From: Virgibacillus sp. 7505 | GTDB lineage: Bacteria; Bacillota; Bacilli; Bacillales; Amphibacillaceae | Assembly: GCF_002272135.1 (NCBI RefSeq) | Contig: NZ_NPBF01000026.1 | Span: 26,223-90,222, forward strand | Direction of reading: 5' to 3' | Length of the DNA: 64,000 nt | Part shown: piece by piece, positions 1 to 9,017 of the stretch | Layout of the letters: every line of letters starts with the position of its first letter | How positions within the stretch are numbered: position 1 is the stretch's first letter | Position numbers and translations under genes: made by a program | The notes under the pieces: generated by a model | Seen by the model: only the letters and a program-made list of their open reading frames with translations | The model's database searches: none | What the model was told of the DNA's origin: nothing

Positions 1-258
1 ATGCTTTCCTTCCGGGTCCAGGAAAGCAGCTGGGTCGATCCATTCCTTCGAAGCCTGGAAATCATCACCTTTGCCGAAAGTCTTGGCGGAGTGGAAAGTT
101 TTATCACATATCCTACAACCCAGACACATGCAGACATCCCTGTTGAGGAACGGGAGGCCAGAGGAATTTGCGATTGTCTGCTTCGTTTCTCGGTCGGGAT
201 TGAAGAAGCGGAGGATTTGATTGGTGATTTACAGCAAGCATTCGCCAAACTGGATTAG
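1..258 (+). CDS. metI: Cystathionine gamma-synthase / O-acetylhomoserine thiolyase (MetI type), C-terminal fragment
   Basis: The frame is open from the window edge, so only the last 85 residues are present and the ATG at position 1 is probably an internal Met. The piece carries the C-terminal signature of the Cys/Met-metabolism PLP enzymes (SLGGVESFITYPTTQTHADI, then RFSVGIEEAEDL). MetI makes cystathionine or homocysteine from an acylated homoserine in the cytoplasm. It ends 14 bases before metC, whose AGGAGG ribosome site overlaps its stop, so the two form an operon as in B. subtilis metIC. MetC-family enzymes share this C-terminal motif; MetI is inferred mainly from gene order. Confidence 0.85.
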   Translation: MLSFRVQESSWVDPFLRSLEIITFAESLGGVESFITYPTTQTHADIPVEEREARGICDCLLRFSVGIEEAEDLIGDLQQAFAKLD

Positions 259-272
259 GAGGCCATCATCAT

Positions 273-1577
273 ATGGGAGAACAACATTCAGAAACGACAT
301 GTATACGGGGATTACACAAAGAGCAGCAAACAGGTGCGGTGAACGTCCCGATTTATCTATCGTCTACCTTCCACCAGGAAAGCTTCGATGATTTCGGTCC
401 ATTCGATTATAGTCGTTCTGGTAACCCGACACGAGAAGCGCTGGAGCAGAAGGTAGCTACACTAGAGGGAGGTACAGATGCTTTCGCATTTTCATCTGGC
501 ATGGCAGCAATATCCTCCGCATTCATGCTGCTGTCAGCAGGGGATCATGTGATAGTGACCGAGGATGTGTACGGCGGAACGTATCGTTTTGTGACAGAGA
601 TCCTTCCGAAATTCCAGATCAGTCATTCCTTTGTTGACCTAACCGATTTGGATGCTGTAGAAGCAGCTGTACGACCAAACACGAAGGTCATTTACTTGGA
701 GACACCGTCCAATCCGTGTTTGAAGGTGACTGACATTCGGGCCGTGGTCCAGATAGCAAAGCAACATGATTGTTTAACTTTCTTGGACAACACATTTTTG
801 ACGCCGCTGTATCAGCAGCCATTGGCATTCGGTGTGGATGTAGTCATCCATAGTGCAACGAAGTTTCTTTCAGGGCATAGTGATATTATCGCAGGACTGC
901 TGATCACTAAGGATACAGAACTCGCAGGAAGACTGGCTTTCATCCAGAACACATTTGGTGCTATTCTCGGAGCTCAAGATAGCTATTTGCTGCTCCAAGG
1001 AATAAAGACGTTAGGTACAAGATTGCGTCAGTCATCGGAATCGGCGGAGAGGATAGCTTTGTTCCTGCAGGAGCATTCGCTTGTGGAAGATGTCTTCTAC
1101 CCTGGCTTGCCCACTCATAAAGGACATGACATACATACCGGGCAGGCCAGTGGAAATGGAGCAGTAGTATCATTTGCTCTGCCAAGCAGGGAACACGCAA
1201 AGATTTTTGTTGAACAGCTTCGCATTCCTATTTTCGCTGTCAGTCTCGGCGCTGTGGAATCCATCCTTTCCTATCCAGCTTCGATGTCACATGCTTCCAT
1301 GCCTGAAGCTGAGCGAAAGAAACGAGGTATAACAGATGGGCTCTTACGTTTATCTGTTGGCCTGGAGCATGTGGAGGACCTCATGGAAGATCTGCTGCAG
1401 GCCTTGAAGGCTGCTGAAGGCGTAATAGAAAAAAGTAGAAAACTAAAAAATGGGAGAGATGAACATGACAACGAAAACAAAAACGGCACCATTCAGAGCA
1501 GATCACGTAGGGAGCCTGCTTCGTCCAGATGTACTGCACAAGGCCAGACAGCAATTCAAAGAAGGCCAAATCAGTAA
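273..1577 (+). CDS. metC: Cystathionine beta-lyase, with unusual C-terminal extension
   Basis: A PLP-dependent enzyme that cleaves cystathionine to homocysteine, pyruvate and ammonia. The PLP lysine lies in HSATKFLSGHSD, and the substrate-phosphate region SRSGNPTR and the C-terminal SLGAVESILSYPASMSHA are present. The start is ATG with an AGGAGG site about 11 bases upstream. The frame runs 434 residues, about 40 more than the usual ~390. The last 41 residues are low-complexity, polar and read straight through the ribosome site and first 113 bases of the next gene in another frame. The natural stop seems to have been lost, so the C-terminus is probably a by-product of overlap and not a domain. 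A sequencing error near 1440-1450 is the alternative. Confidence 0.9.
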   Translation: MGEQHSETTCIRGLHKEQQTGAVNVPIYLSSTFHQESFDDFGPFDYSRSGNPTREALEQKVATLEGGTDAFAFSSGMAAISSAFMLLSAGDHVIVTEDVYGGTYRFVTEILPKFQISHSFVDLTDLDAVEAAVRPNTKVIYLETPSNPCLKVTDIRAVVQIAKQHDCLTFLDNTFLTPLYQQPLAFGVDVVIHSATKFLSGHSDIIAGLLITKDTELAGRLAFIQNTFGAILGAQDSYLLLQGIKTLGTRLRQSSESAERIALFLQEHSLVEDVFYPGLPTHKGHDIHTGQASGNGAVVSFALPSREHAKIFVEQLRIPIFAVSLGAVESILSYPASMSHASMPEAERKKRGITDGLLRLSVGLEHVEDLMEDLLQALKAAEGVIEKSRKLKNGRDEHDNENKNGTIQSRSRREPASSRCTAQGQTAIQRRPNQ

Positions 1578-2571
1578 ACAAGATCTTCGCGAAATCGAAA
1601 CGTCAGAGATCAAAAGAATCGTAGACAAGCAAATTGAAGTCGGCTTGGAGCTTGTGACAGACGGAGAATTCCGGAGAAGATTCTGGCATACAGACTTTTT
1701 GGAACATCTTAACGGCATCACAGGTTATGTTCCGGACACTGGTTACCTGTTCAAAGGAGAAGAAACAGAACGATATAACATTAAAAATACGGGCAAAGTT
1801 TCGTTCAATCCTGATCATCCTTTCCTCGAGGACTATAAGGTATTCCAAGACATCGTTGCGGGAAGGGCGGTAGCTAAACAGACAATTCCTAGTCCGAATC
1901 AGCTCTTCCATACAGATATTCGTGATCACTCCATTTATCCGGATATTGAGGATTTTGCAGCTGATGTTATTCAGACTTACAAAGATGCCATCCAAGCATT
2001 TTATGATGCAGGGGTACGCTATTTGCAGCTAGATGATGTTTACATTGCTACACTATCTTCTCCTGATGCGAAATTCGATGGAGAGCATTCCAGAGAGTTC
2101 TTGATTGATTTGGCACGCCGGGTGATCAATGGTGTATTGGAAGGTAAGCCGGAGGATCTTACTGTGACGACGCATCTCTGTCGAGGAAACTATCGCTCTA
2201 CATATATGTTCGGGGGCAGCTATGACTTGATTGCAAAGGATCTGTTAGCAAAAGAGAAAGTCGATGGTTTCTTCCTAGAGTATGATGATGAGCGATCAGG
2301 TACATTCGAACCGCTTCAGTATATCCCGCAGGATGGTCCAAGAGTCGTTCTAGGCGTTGTAACTTCAAAATTTGGGGAACTGGAAGATAAGGATGCTGTA
2401 ATCAGCCGGATTGAAGAAGCAACAAAGTATATCCCTCTTGATCAGATTTGCTTAAGCCCGCAATGTGGCTTTGCCTCCACACATCATGGCAATAAATTGA
2501 CTGAAGAAGAACAATGGGAGAAACTGCGCTTCATCGTCGATGTTGCGAAGACTGTTTGGCCCCAAGCGTGA
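1465..2571 (+). CDS. Core MetE-type cobalamin-independent methionine synthase (YxjG/YxjH family)
   Basis: Resembles the C-terminal catalytic half of MetE, the short form that B. subtilis has as YxjG/YxjH (about 375 residues). It is expected to methylate homocysteine to methionine. The likely zinc ligands are visible in HLCRGN and SPQCGFAS, and the N-terminal FRADHVGSLLRP is typical. ATG 1465 is preferred because GGGAGAG ends six bases before it; in-frame ATGs at 1450 and 1459 lie before or against this site. The gene sits in the metI-metC cluster and is co-directional, so it belongs to methionine synthesis. The methyl donor of this subfamily is not certain. Confidence 0.88.
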   Translation: MTTKTKTAPFRADHVGSLLRPDVLHKARQQFKEGQISKQDLREIETSEIKRIVDKQIEVGLELVTDGEFRRRFWHTDFLEHLNGITGYVPDTGYLFKGEETERYNIKNTGKVSFNPDHPFLEDYKVFQDIVAGRAVAKQTIPSPNQLFHTDIRDHSIYPDIEDFAADVIQTYKDAIQAFYDAGVRYLQLDDVYIATLSSPDAKFDGEHSREFLIDLARRVINGVLEGKPEDLTVTTHLCRGNYRSTYMFGGSYDLIAKDLLAKEKVDGFFLEYDDERSGTFEPLQYIPQDGPRVVLGVVTSKFGELEDKDAVISRIEEATKYIPLDQICLSPQCGFASTHHGNKLTEEEQWEKLRFIVDVAKTVWPQA

Positions 2572-2572
2572 G

Positions 2573-2601
2573 AAAAAGCCGTCCATTTTGACGGCTTTTT
2601 T
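2573..2601 (+). terminator. Rho-independent terminator of the methionine cluster
   Basis: AAAGCCGTC and GACGGCTTT form a 9-bp stem with a 6-base loop, followed by a T run. It lies directly after the MetE-type gene. Confidence 0.9.
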
Positions 2602-2777
2602 ACTTGCCATAAGATCCTCACAGTTAAGTAAGTACTCTGGGAATTGGTAAGTAATTGGGAGTATTTAATCCTAGTAGGAAAGTAGGCTTTTGAGAAAGCG
2701 GTTGCTTCACCGTCTTGCCGTTCGTTAGAATTGAATTGTTAATATTATTTGAACTTTGTAAATGAGAAGGTGACAGC

Positions 2778-3587
2778 GTGCGGAAATGGGTTTTCTGGGA
2801 CGACGGTGATCATTCGCCTGCCTTTAATATGGCGGCGGATGAAATGCTTATGCAATGGCACCGCGAGGGACGGATCGCCCCAGTGTTACGTTTTTACGGT
2901 TGGAATCCTGGCGGGTTTTCCGTTGGGTATTTCCAAAAGACAAACAAATTCAATTTAGAAGAAATCGAGAAGCGAGGATTTGAACTGGTCCGACGGCCTA
3001 CTGGCGGCCAAGCAGTACTGCATCATCAGGAACTGACGTACAGCATTATCGTATCGGAGGATTATCCAGGAGTACCATCGACTATCAAAGAAGCGTACAA
3101 AGTTTTATCACAAGGGCTGCTGATCGGCTTTGAAAATCTGGGCATCAAAGCGGAATTCGCTTTACCTGCTGACTCGAAGCCGAAGGGGACAGCAAATTGC
3201 TTTGAGGAAGCTTCTTGGTATGAGATCAATGTGGACCGAAAGAAAGCAGCCGGAAGTGCTCAGACGAGGCAAAAAGGTGTCATCCTCCAGCACGGATCGA
3301 TTCCAATATGGCTGAAGCAAGAGGATTTGCTGGAATTGTTCCTATACCCAAGTGACCGTGTCAAAGAGCGTGCTTACAAGAGCTTTAGGAACAAAGCTGC
3401 CAGTCTGCAGGAGTTTATCTCTGTGCAGACAACTATGGAAGATATAAGAGGTGCCTTTTATGATGGTTTTCAAAAGGGATTAGGTGTAACATTCGAAAGA
3501 CTTGAACTGGATGAAGTACAACTAAAAACAATCGAAGAACTTGCCAAAGAGAAATACCAAAATCACGAATTCTTATATGCACGTTAA
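2778..3587 (+). CDS. lipM: Octanoyl-[acyl carrier protein]:protein N-octanoyltransferase
   Basis: A member of the LplA/LipB-fold family that matches the Bacillus LipM (YqhM) type. It moves octanoate from acyl carrier protein to GcvH, the first step of lipoate assembly. Visible signatures are RRPTGGQAVLHHQELTYS near residue 72, the catalytic Cys141 in NCFEEASWYE and the conserved lysine in KKAAGSAQTRQKG near 156. Length, 269 residues, is close to the 278 of B. subtilis. The start is GTG with GAGAAGG upstream. It is 12 bases from lipA, so the two steps of the pathway are in one operon; the amidotransferase LipL is not in the window. Confidence 0.9.
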   Translation: MRKWVFWDDGDHSPAFNMAADEMLMQWHREGRIAPVLRFYGWNPGGFSVGYFQKTNKFNLEEIEKRGFELVRRPTGGQAVLHHQELTYSIIVSEDYPGVPSTIKEAYKVLSQGLLIGFENLGIKAEFALPADSKPKGTANCFEEASWYEINVDRKKAAGSAQTRQKGVILQHGSIPIWLKQEDLLELFLYPSDRVKERAYKSFRNKAASLQEFISVQTTMEDIRGAFYDGFQKGLGVTFERLELDEVQLKTIEELAKEKYQNHEFLYAR

Positions 3588-3599
3588 GGAGGAACGAAA

Positions 3600-4520
3600 A
3601 TGGTAAAAAAAACGATGGCGCAACGTCGGGAAGGTATGCTCCGTAAGCCCGAGTGGCTGAAGATTGATTTCAACACGAATGAAGACTATATGGATTTGAA
3701 GAAAATGATGCGGGAAATGAATTTACATACTGTATGTGAAGAGGCGAAATGCCCCAATATCTATGAATGCTGGTCGGTCCGGAAAACGGCAACATTCATG
3801 ATCCTTGGTTCCATTTGTACAAGAGGCTGCCGCTTCTGTGCGGTTACTTCAGGCAAGCCGACAGAACTGGACTGGGCAGAACCAGAGCGTGTCGCGGATT
3901 CTGTTGCTAAAATGGGACTGCGTCATGCCGTTGTCACAGCTGTTGCCAGAGATGACTTGGAAGATGGAGGTTCAGCAGTATTCGCGGAAACAGTACGTGC
4001 CATTCACCGGAGGATGCCTAATACAACAGTAGAGGTACTGCCGTCCGATATGAAAGGAACGTATGAAAGCATCAAGACACTGATGGATGCCAAGCCGGAT
4101 ATTTTCAACCATAATATCGAGACAGTACGACGATTGACTCCTTCTGTCCGTCATCGTGCAACATATGACCGCTCACTCGAATTACTTGACCGTGTCAAAA
4201 CAATCTCTCCGGACACACCAACAAAATCAAGCATCATGCTGGGCTTGGGAGAGACAAAAGAAGAGATTGTGCAAGCCATGGATGATTTGCTGGAACATCG
4301 TGTTGATATCATGACAATCGGCCAATACTTGCAGCCATCATTCAAGCATCTGAAAGTACAGAAGTACTACCATCCAGATGAATTTGCTGAACTGAAGGAA
4401 ATTGCCCTGCAGAAGGGCTTCCGTCACTGCGAATCAGGCCCGATGGTACGATCCTCCTATCATGCAGATGAACAAGTAAATCCAGAAGCGAGACAGCGCC
4501 AGTTCGGCGGCTGTTCGTAA
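3600..4520 (+). CDS. lipA: Lipoyl synthase
   Basis: A radical-SAM enzyme that inserts two sulfur atoms into octanoyl groups bound to lipoyl domains. Both iron-sulfur sites are visible: Cys46, Cys51 and Cys57 ([12 protein letters not shown]) for the auxiliary cluster and Cys73, Cys77 and Cys80 (CTRGCRFC) for the SAM cluster. The C-terminal serine that ligates the auxiliary cluster is in [10 protein letters not shown]. Length, 306 residues, fits the family. ATG follows an AGGAGG site 6-7 bases upstream. The gene is translationally close to lipM and ends at a strong terminator. Confidence 0.97.
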   Translation: MVKKTMAQRREGMLRKPEWLKIDFNTNEDYMDLKKMMREMNLHTVCEEAKCPNIYECWSVRKTATFMILGSICTRGCRFCAVTSGKPTELDWAEPERVADSVAKMGLRHAVVTAVARDDLEDGGSAVFAETVRAIHRRMPNTTVEVLPSDMKGTYESIKTLMDAKPDIFNHNIETVRRLTPSVRHRATYDRSLELLDRVKTISPDTPTKSSIMLGLGETKEEIVQAMDDLLEHRVDIMTIGQYLQPSFKHLKVQKYYHPDEFAELKEIALQKGFRHCESGPMVRSSYHADEQVNPEARQRQFGGCS

Positions 4521-4556
4521 AAAAGAGGTCATGCATATCATGCATGACCTCTTTTT
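4519..4556 (+). terminator. Rho-independent terminator after lipA
   Basis: A long perfect stem, AAAGAGGTCATGCAT paired with ATGCATGACCTCTTT over a 3-base loop, flanked by A and T runs. It may work in both directions. Confidence 0.92.
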
Positions 4557-4653
4557 ATCAAAAGTTAAAATTTTATCAAGACAATTTGGCAAGCGAAGAG
4601 CTAGAATGAATGTACTCGATATCATTATTATAAAGCTTGAGAAGGGGCTGCAT

Positions 4654-5559
4654 ATGAAACAAAATCAAACTGCCATTTTATTAGTTATATCCATCGTGGC
4701 CATTTCTTTCGCGGCCATCTTCGTCAAATGGTCTGATGCACCGGCTACTATCCTCAGTATGAATCGAATGTATTTAGCGTGTCTTTTGCTGGCTCCGATT
4801 GTATGGATAAAAAGAAAGGAGTTTAAAAAGATTGGAAGAAGAGAAGCGCTGGCCTTCATATTATCAGGTGCATGTCTTGCAGCGCATTTTGCTCTCTGGT
4901 TCAGTTCCTTGAAACTGACGACTGTGGCAAGCTCGACGATCATTCTTTCACTTCAGCCGATTGTCGCGATGATAGGGGGATTTCTGATTTATAGAGAGAG
5001 GGCGTCAAAAGCTGTAATCTTGACTATCGGTATCTCGATTATTGGAGTTGTGATGGTAGGGTGGGGAGATTTCGGTTTGCAAACGCCATCCGTTTTGATC
5101 GGTGACCTCTTATCCTTGCTATGTGTAATTGCTGTTGTTGGCTATTTATTAATCGGGCAGAACAATGTAAAAAAAGTATCACATTGGATATACAGTTTCT
5201 GTGTCTTCCTTTCAGCAGCTGTATGGCTCAATATCTATAATCTAGTGACCGGGGTTCCTGTTCGCGGTTATGACTTCGATGAGTGGAAGATATTCTTACT
5301 GTTAGCTATTTTCCCGACAGTAGCGCATGTCATATTCAATATGCTCTTGAACTATGTGAATTCGACTACGATTTCGATGAGTGTTTTGGGTGAACCGGTA
5401 GGTGCAACCCTTCTGGCTGTCTGGTTATTAGGGGAGAAGCTAAGTCCATTGCAAATTGTTGGGGGAGCCATTGCATTGGTTGGAGTTCTTATGTTTTTGA
5501 TTCGACAAAGTAGTGAGTATCGTGTGGTGGAAGAAGAAAGTAAACAGGAAGTACGTTAA
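4654..5559 (+). CDS. DMT-superfamily (EamA) transporter
   Basis: An integral membrane protein of about 301 residues with ten predicted hydrophobic segments in two EamA repeats. The second repeat contains the typical LGEPVGATLLAVWLLGEKLS. Family members export or import small metabolites such as amino acids; the substrate cannot be read from the sequence. ATG 4654 is chosen over the upstream in-frame ATG at 4531 because it has GAGAAGGGG 7 bases upstream and a hydrophobic N-terminus follows at once; 4531 also falls inside the lipA terminator. It is a single gene between two terminators. Confidence 0.85.
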   Translation: MKQNQTAILLVISIVAISFAAIFVKWSDAPATILSMNRMYLACLLLAPIVWIKRKEFKKIGRREALAFILSGACLAAHFALWFSSLKLTTVASSTIILSLQPIVAMIGGFLIYRERASKAVILTIGISIIGVVMVGWGDFGLQTPSVLIGDLLSLLCVIAVVGYLLIGQNNVKKVSHWIYSFCVFLSAAVWLNIYNLVTGVPVRGYDFDEWKIFLLLAIFPTVAHVIFNMLLNYVNSTTISMSVLGEPVGATLLAVWLLGEKLSPLQIVGGAIALVGVLMFLIRQSSEYRVVEEESKQEVR

Positions 5560-5578
5560 CAGATAAGAACTAATAGTA

Positions 5579-5617
5579 GAAAGGAAGCACGCCCGCAAAT
5601 GGGACTGCTTCCTTTTA
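5579..5617 (+). terminator. Rho-independent terminator after the EamA gene
   Basis: AAAGGAAGCA pairs with TGCTTCCTTT around a GC-containing loop, followed by a T-rich stretch. Confidence 0.8.
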
Positions 5618-5703
5618 TTTGTCTGATTAATAAGAAGACAATACTGGAACCAAAGAGATAGTTTAGAAATTCACATTACATAGGGAAATTCATAAGTTAC
5701 AAA

Positions 5704-5732
5704 TTGACAAATATATCTAGTTAATGTTTAAA
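5704..5732 (+). promoter_or_regulatory. Sigma-A-like promoter
   Basis: TTGACA, a 17-base spacer and TTTAAA. The -35 hexamer is a perfect match and the -10 matches four of six. The palindrome at 5747-5763 begins about 15 bases after the -10. Confidence 0.55.
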
Positions 5733-5746
5733 TAGCAGTAGATATT

Positions 5747-5763
5747 TAGTCATCTGATGACTA
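5747..5763. promoter_or_regulatory. Palindromic operator, LutR/GntR-like
   Basis: TAGTCATCTGATGACTA is a perfect 17-base palindrome. Its core is TCATC-N1-GATGA, which from memory is the element recognised by the GntR-family lactate regulator LutR in B. subtilis. Its place just downstream of a promoter fits repression. No GntR/FadR-type gene is in the window, so the cognate regulator would lie elsewhere. Confidence 0.55.
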
Positions 5764-5894
5764 GATGATTAGATGTCAAAAAAAGGAAAGGTGGTTAAAG
5801 CTGACCGTATAAACGAAACGATAAAAATAACTATTTTACCTCCTCGAAAATCTTTCTAATTGAACTATCTAGAAGGAGCTATGTACTTTTTTCT

Positions 5895-6051
5895 CCTGAC
5901 CCCTTAGATGAATTTGGCATACGCAGTTTTTCAACTAAACTTCTTTGACTAGTACAGCATCGTTTATAAAAGATAAGCAGTACTTAATATCTTTTCGGCC
6001 CCTAAAAGAACCTGACTCCTTTTTTATTTCCTGACATCTTAGATGAATTTG
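5895..6051. repeat. Imperfect direct repeat pair, 22 bases each
   Basis: Copies at 5895-5916 and 6030-6051 both read CCTGAC, two variable bases, then CTTAGATGAATTTG (20 of 22 bases identical), 135 bases apart. The second copy contains CATCTTAGATG, itself a palindrome. They may be protein-binding sites or remains of a duplication. Confidence 0.5.
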
Positions 6052-6091
6052 ACTATATAAGTCAGTTAAAACGTATCAATGATACTAAAAA

Positions 6092-6107
6092 ATGACAGCG
6101 CTTGCAT
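6092..6107. promoter_or_regulatory. Catabolite-responsive element (cre) upstream of aldA
   Basis: ATGACAGCGCTTGCAT matches the CcpA consensus WTGNAANCGNWWNCAW at all but one defined position. It ends 29 bases before the aldA start, so glucose repression is likely. Confidence 0.6.
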
Positions 6108-6136
6108 TGAGTGCGATATTTGAAAGGAGAAAAACT

Positions 6137-7597
6137 ATGGAGATTACTACGAAGAAGTATCAAATGTTCATAGATGGTGAATTTGTAGACTCTAGTTCCC
6201 AGGAAACACTAAACGTTGTGAATCCTGCTACTGAGGAAATTATTTCAGAGATTCCTAGAGGAACTGTTACAGATGTAAGAGCAGCAATTGACTCAGCTAA
6301 GCGTGCACAGAAAAAGTGGAAGAAAATACCCGCCTTTGAAAGAGGGAATTACTTACTGGAAATTTCTAAAGAGATACGTAATAACGAAGAAATCTTAGCA
6401 CAAACAATATCAGAGGAAATGGGAAAAACGCTGGCTCTAGCTAAAACAGAGGTAAACTTTACAGCCGATTACATCGATTATATGGCTGGGTGGGCAAGAC
6501 GCTATGAAGGAGAAATAGTCCAAAGTGATCGGCCAAATGAACAGATATTTGTTCATAAAGAGCCTATTGGAGTTATTGCCGGTATTTTACCTTGGAATTT
6601 TCCTTTTTTCCTCGTTGCTCGTAAAGCAGCGCCTGCTTTAGTCACGGGGAATACAATTGTCTTGAAGCCAAGTGATTTATCCCCTAATAATGCTTTGGAG
6701 TTTGCAAAGATTATTGAAAAAGTGGGTCTGCCTAAAGGTGTTATCAATATCGTAACAGGCAGTGGACGTACCGTTGGTCAAGAATTGGCGAAAAATGAAG
6801 ATATAGGCATGGTTAGTTTGACAGGAAGTTATAATGCTGGAGCAGCTGTGATGCGTGCTGCGGCAGATAATATTACAAAAGTATCGTTGGAATTGGGAGG
6901 GAAAGCGCCAGCGATTGTTATGGATGATGCTGATCTGGATCTAGCGGTGCGTTCCGTTATCGATTCTCGCATCATTAATACAGGGCAGGTATGTAACTGT
7001 ACGGAACGTGTATATGTTCATGAAAATATTGCTGAAGAGTTTATCTCAAAGGTAACAAAAGCAATGGCAGAAGTAAGCTATGGTAACCCATTAGTTGATG
7101 GTGATATTGATATGGGACCTCTTATTAGCAATGATGCGCTTGAATCTGTAGATCGAATGGTGCAAGAGGCAGTAGCTGATGGTGCCAAGATTTTGACAGG
7201 CGGTAAACGTGCTGCCCGAGATAAAGGGTACTTCTATGAACCAACTGTTCTCGTAGATGTAACCAATGAGATGAACATTATGCAGCAAGAAATTTTCGGT
7301 CCTGTTCTTCCTATTGCGACATTCACGGATTTAGACGATGCCTTAAAACAGGCAAACGATTGTGAATTTGGCTTAACGTCATCTATCTATACACAAAACC
7401 TTGATGTAACCATGCGTGCAAGCAAGGAATTGGAGTTTGGAGAGACATATGTCAATCGTGAAAATTTTGAAGCAATACAAGGATTCCATGCCGGATGGAA
7501 AAAATCCGGTATTGGCGGAGCTGATGGAAAACACGGACTAGACGAGTACCTGCAAACACATGTTGTGTATCTGCAGTATAACCAAGAGAAGAAATAA
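6137..7597 (+). CDS. aldA: Lactaldehyde/glycolaldehyde dehydrogenase (AldA)
   Basis: An NAD-dependent aldehyde dehydrogenase of 486 residues that closely tracks E. coli AldA along its length, including GILPWNFPFF, the catalytic Glu252 in LELGGKAPAIVMDDADL, the nucleophile Cys286 in GQVCNC and the C-terminal KSGIGGADGKHGLDEYLQT. AldA oxidises L-lactaldehyde to lactate and glycolaldehyde to glycolate. ATG 6137 has AAAGGAG eight bases upstream; the in-frame ATG at 6092 lies inside the cre box and lacks a ribosome site. It is followed 133 bases later by fucO, so the pair handles both fates of lactaldehyde. Control by the upstream palindrome and cre is inferred. Confidence 0.88.
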   Translation: MEITTKKYQMFIDGEFVDSSSQETLNVVNPATEEIISEIPRGTVTDVRAAIDSAKRAQKKWKKIPAFERGNYLLEISKEIRNNEEILAQTISEEMGKTLALAKTEVNFTADYIDYMAGWARRYEGEIVQSDRPNEQIFVHKEPIGVIAGILPWNFPFFLVARKAAPALVTGNTIVLKPSDLSPNNALEFAKIIEKVGLPKGVINIVTGSGRTVGQELAKNEDIGMVSLTGSYNAGAAVMRAAADNITKVSLELGGKAPAIVMDDADLDLAVRSVIDSRIINTGQVCNCTERVYVHENIAEEFISKVTKAMAEVSYGNPLVDGDIDMGPLISNDALESVDRMVQEAVADGAKILTGGKRAARDKGYFYEPTVLVDVTNEMNIMQQEIFGPVLPIATFTDLDDALKQANDCEFGLTSSIYTQNLDVTMRASKELEFGETYVNRENFEAIQGFHAGWKKSGIGGADGKHGLDEYLQTHVVYLQYNQEKK

Positions 7598-7730
7598 TTT
7601 TGTCATTAAAAACAAGCTGGAATTTTCTACATCGTATGACGGGAAGTACAAGAGGTCAATATGCACATAGCTATATGAAGCAACAAAAAGGAATTAACTA
7701 GTCTATTAAAAAAAATGGAGGTCTTTGAAA

Positions 7731-8903
7731 ATGGCTTATCGTTTTATCTTGAATGAAACTAGTTACCATGGTGCTGGAGCTATTAACGAAATCGTTGGTG
7801 AAGTGCAAAATCGCGGATTCCAAAAAGCATTGATTGTTACGGACGCTGATTTAGTTAAGTTCGGTGTAGTAAAAAAGGTAACTGATTTACTAGATGACGC
7901 TAACCTGCCATATGACATCTTTGACCAAGTGAAAGCTAATCCGACTGTTGCTATCGTTAAAGCTGGTGTCGAGGCCTTTAAAAATGCGGGTGCCGACTAT
8001 ATTATAGCTATTGGGGGAGGTTCTCCTCAGGATACTGGAAAAGGTATCGGTATTATCATCAATAACCCGGAATTTGCAGATGTTGTTTCCTTGGAAGGCA
8101 CTGCTCCAACAAAAAACAAAGCAGTTCCGATGATTGCTGTTGCTACAACAGCCGGAACAGCTGCTGAAACTACCATCAACTATGTTATTACGGATGAAGA
8201 GAAACGCCGGAAATTCGTTTGTGTCGATCCGCACGACATTCCAATCGTTGCTGTCGTTGATCCTAACATGATGTCCTCCATGCCGCATGGGTTATCTGCT
8301 GCCACTGGGATGGATGCGCTGACACATGCCATTGAAGGTTATACGACACAAGCTGCTTGGGAGCTTGCTGATACGTTAAACTTAAAGGCTATCGAATTGA
8401 TTTCCCGTTCGCTTCGGGATGCTGTCAATAACGATCCAAAGGGCCGCGAAGACATGGCTCTTGGTCAATATATGACAGGCATGGCTTTCTCTAACGTAGG
8501 TCTTGGCGTGGTTCACGGTATGGCTCATCCATTAGGCGCATTCTATAATACGCCTCACGGTATAGCCAATGCTGTACTGCTGCCATATGTATTGGAATTC
8601 AACAAGGATTACACTGGTGAAAAGTTCAAGGAAATCGCTCGTGCAATGGGGGTTGAAGGAGTTGATGATATGACGCAAGACGAATATCGTCAGGCTGCTA
8701 TCGAAGCTGTCCGTCAATTATCCATTGACCTTAATATTCCTCAAACATTGGACGAAATTGGTGTGAAAGAGGAAGATCTCGATGCGTTGGCAGAAGCTGC
8801 TATGGCTGATGTGTGTACAGGAGGTAATCCTCGTCCATGTACAAAAGAGTCGATTCTTGAGGTTTATAAAACTGCCTTCTCACTTCCTGTGAAAAATAAA
8901 TAA
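7731..8903 (+). CDS. fucO: Lactaldehyde reductase (FucO, iron-dependent alcohol dehydrogenase)
   Basis: A group III iron alcohol dehydrogenase of 390 residues that matches E. coli FucO closely: GGGSPQDTGKGIGI for NAD binding, EEKRRKFVCVDPHDIP, and iron ligands Asp195, His199, His262 and His276 in the usual spacing. It interconverts lactaldehyde and 1,2-propanediol. ATG 7731 is preferred, with GGAGG nine bases upstream; a TTG at 7725 is too close to that site. It lies downstream of aldA on the same strand and is likely cotranscribed. Enzymes that make lactaldehyde (fucose or rhamnose aldolases) are absent here, so the source of the substrate is unknown. Confidence 0.9.
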   Translation: MAYRFILNETSYHGAGAINEIVGEVQNRGFQKALIVTDADLVKFGVVKKVTDLLDDANLPYDIFDQVKANPTVAIVKAGVEAFKNAGADYIIAIGGGSPQDTGKGIGIIINNPEFADVVSLEGTAPTKNKAVPMIAVATTAGTAAETTINYVITDEEKRRKFVCVDPHDIPIVAVVDPNMMSSMPHGLSAATGMDALTHAIEGYTTQAAWELADTLNLKAIELISRSLRDAVNNDPKGREDMALGQYMTGMAFSNVGLGVVHGMAHPLGAFYNTPHGIANAVLLPYVLEFNKDYTGEKFKEIARAMGVEGVDDMTQDEYRQAAIEAVRQLSIDLNIPQTLDEIGVKEEDLDALAEAAMADVCTGGNPRPCTKESILEVYKTAFSLPVKNK

Positions 8904-9017
8904 GTTCTGAATTTATCAATATGTCAACCTAACAAAATGTTAGAGGTATAGGTAATATGTCTAAACTTTATCACTTAGAAGTTAAATAAATAAAATGTCT
9001 TTAAATTTCTAGATGAA

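Larger units (their letters stand above)
5618..6136. other. Long non-coding leader region before aldA
   Basis: About 500 bases with no credible reading frame and clearly AT-richer than the flanks. It holds a sigma-A-like promoter, a 17-base palindrome, two copies of an imperfect direct repeat and a cre box, which are listed separately. The distance between the promoter and aldA suggests either a long leader or a gene lost from this position. Confidence 0.6.
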
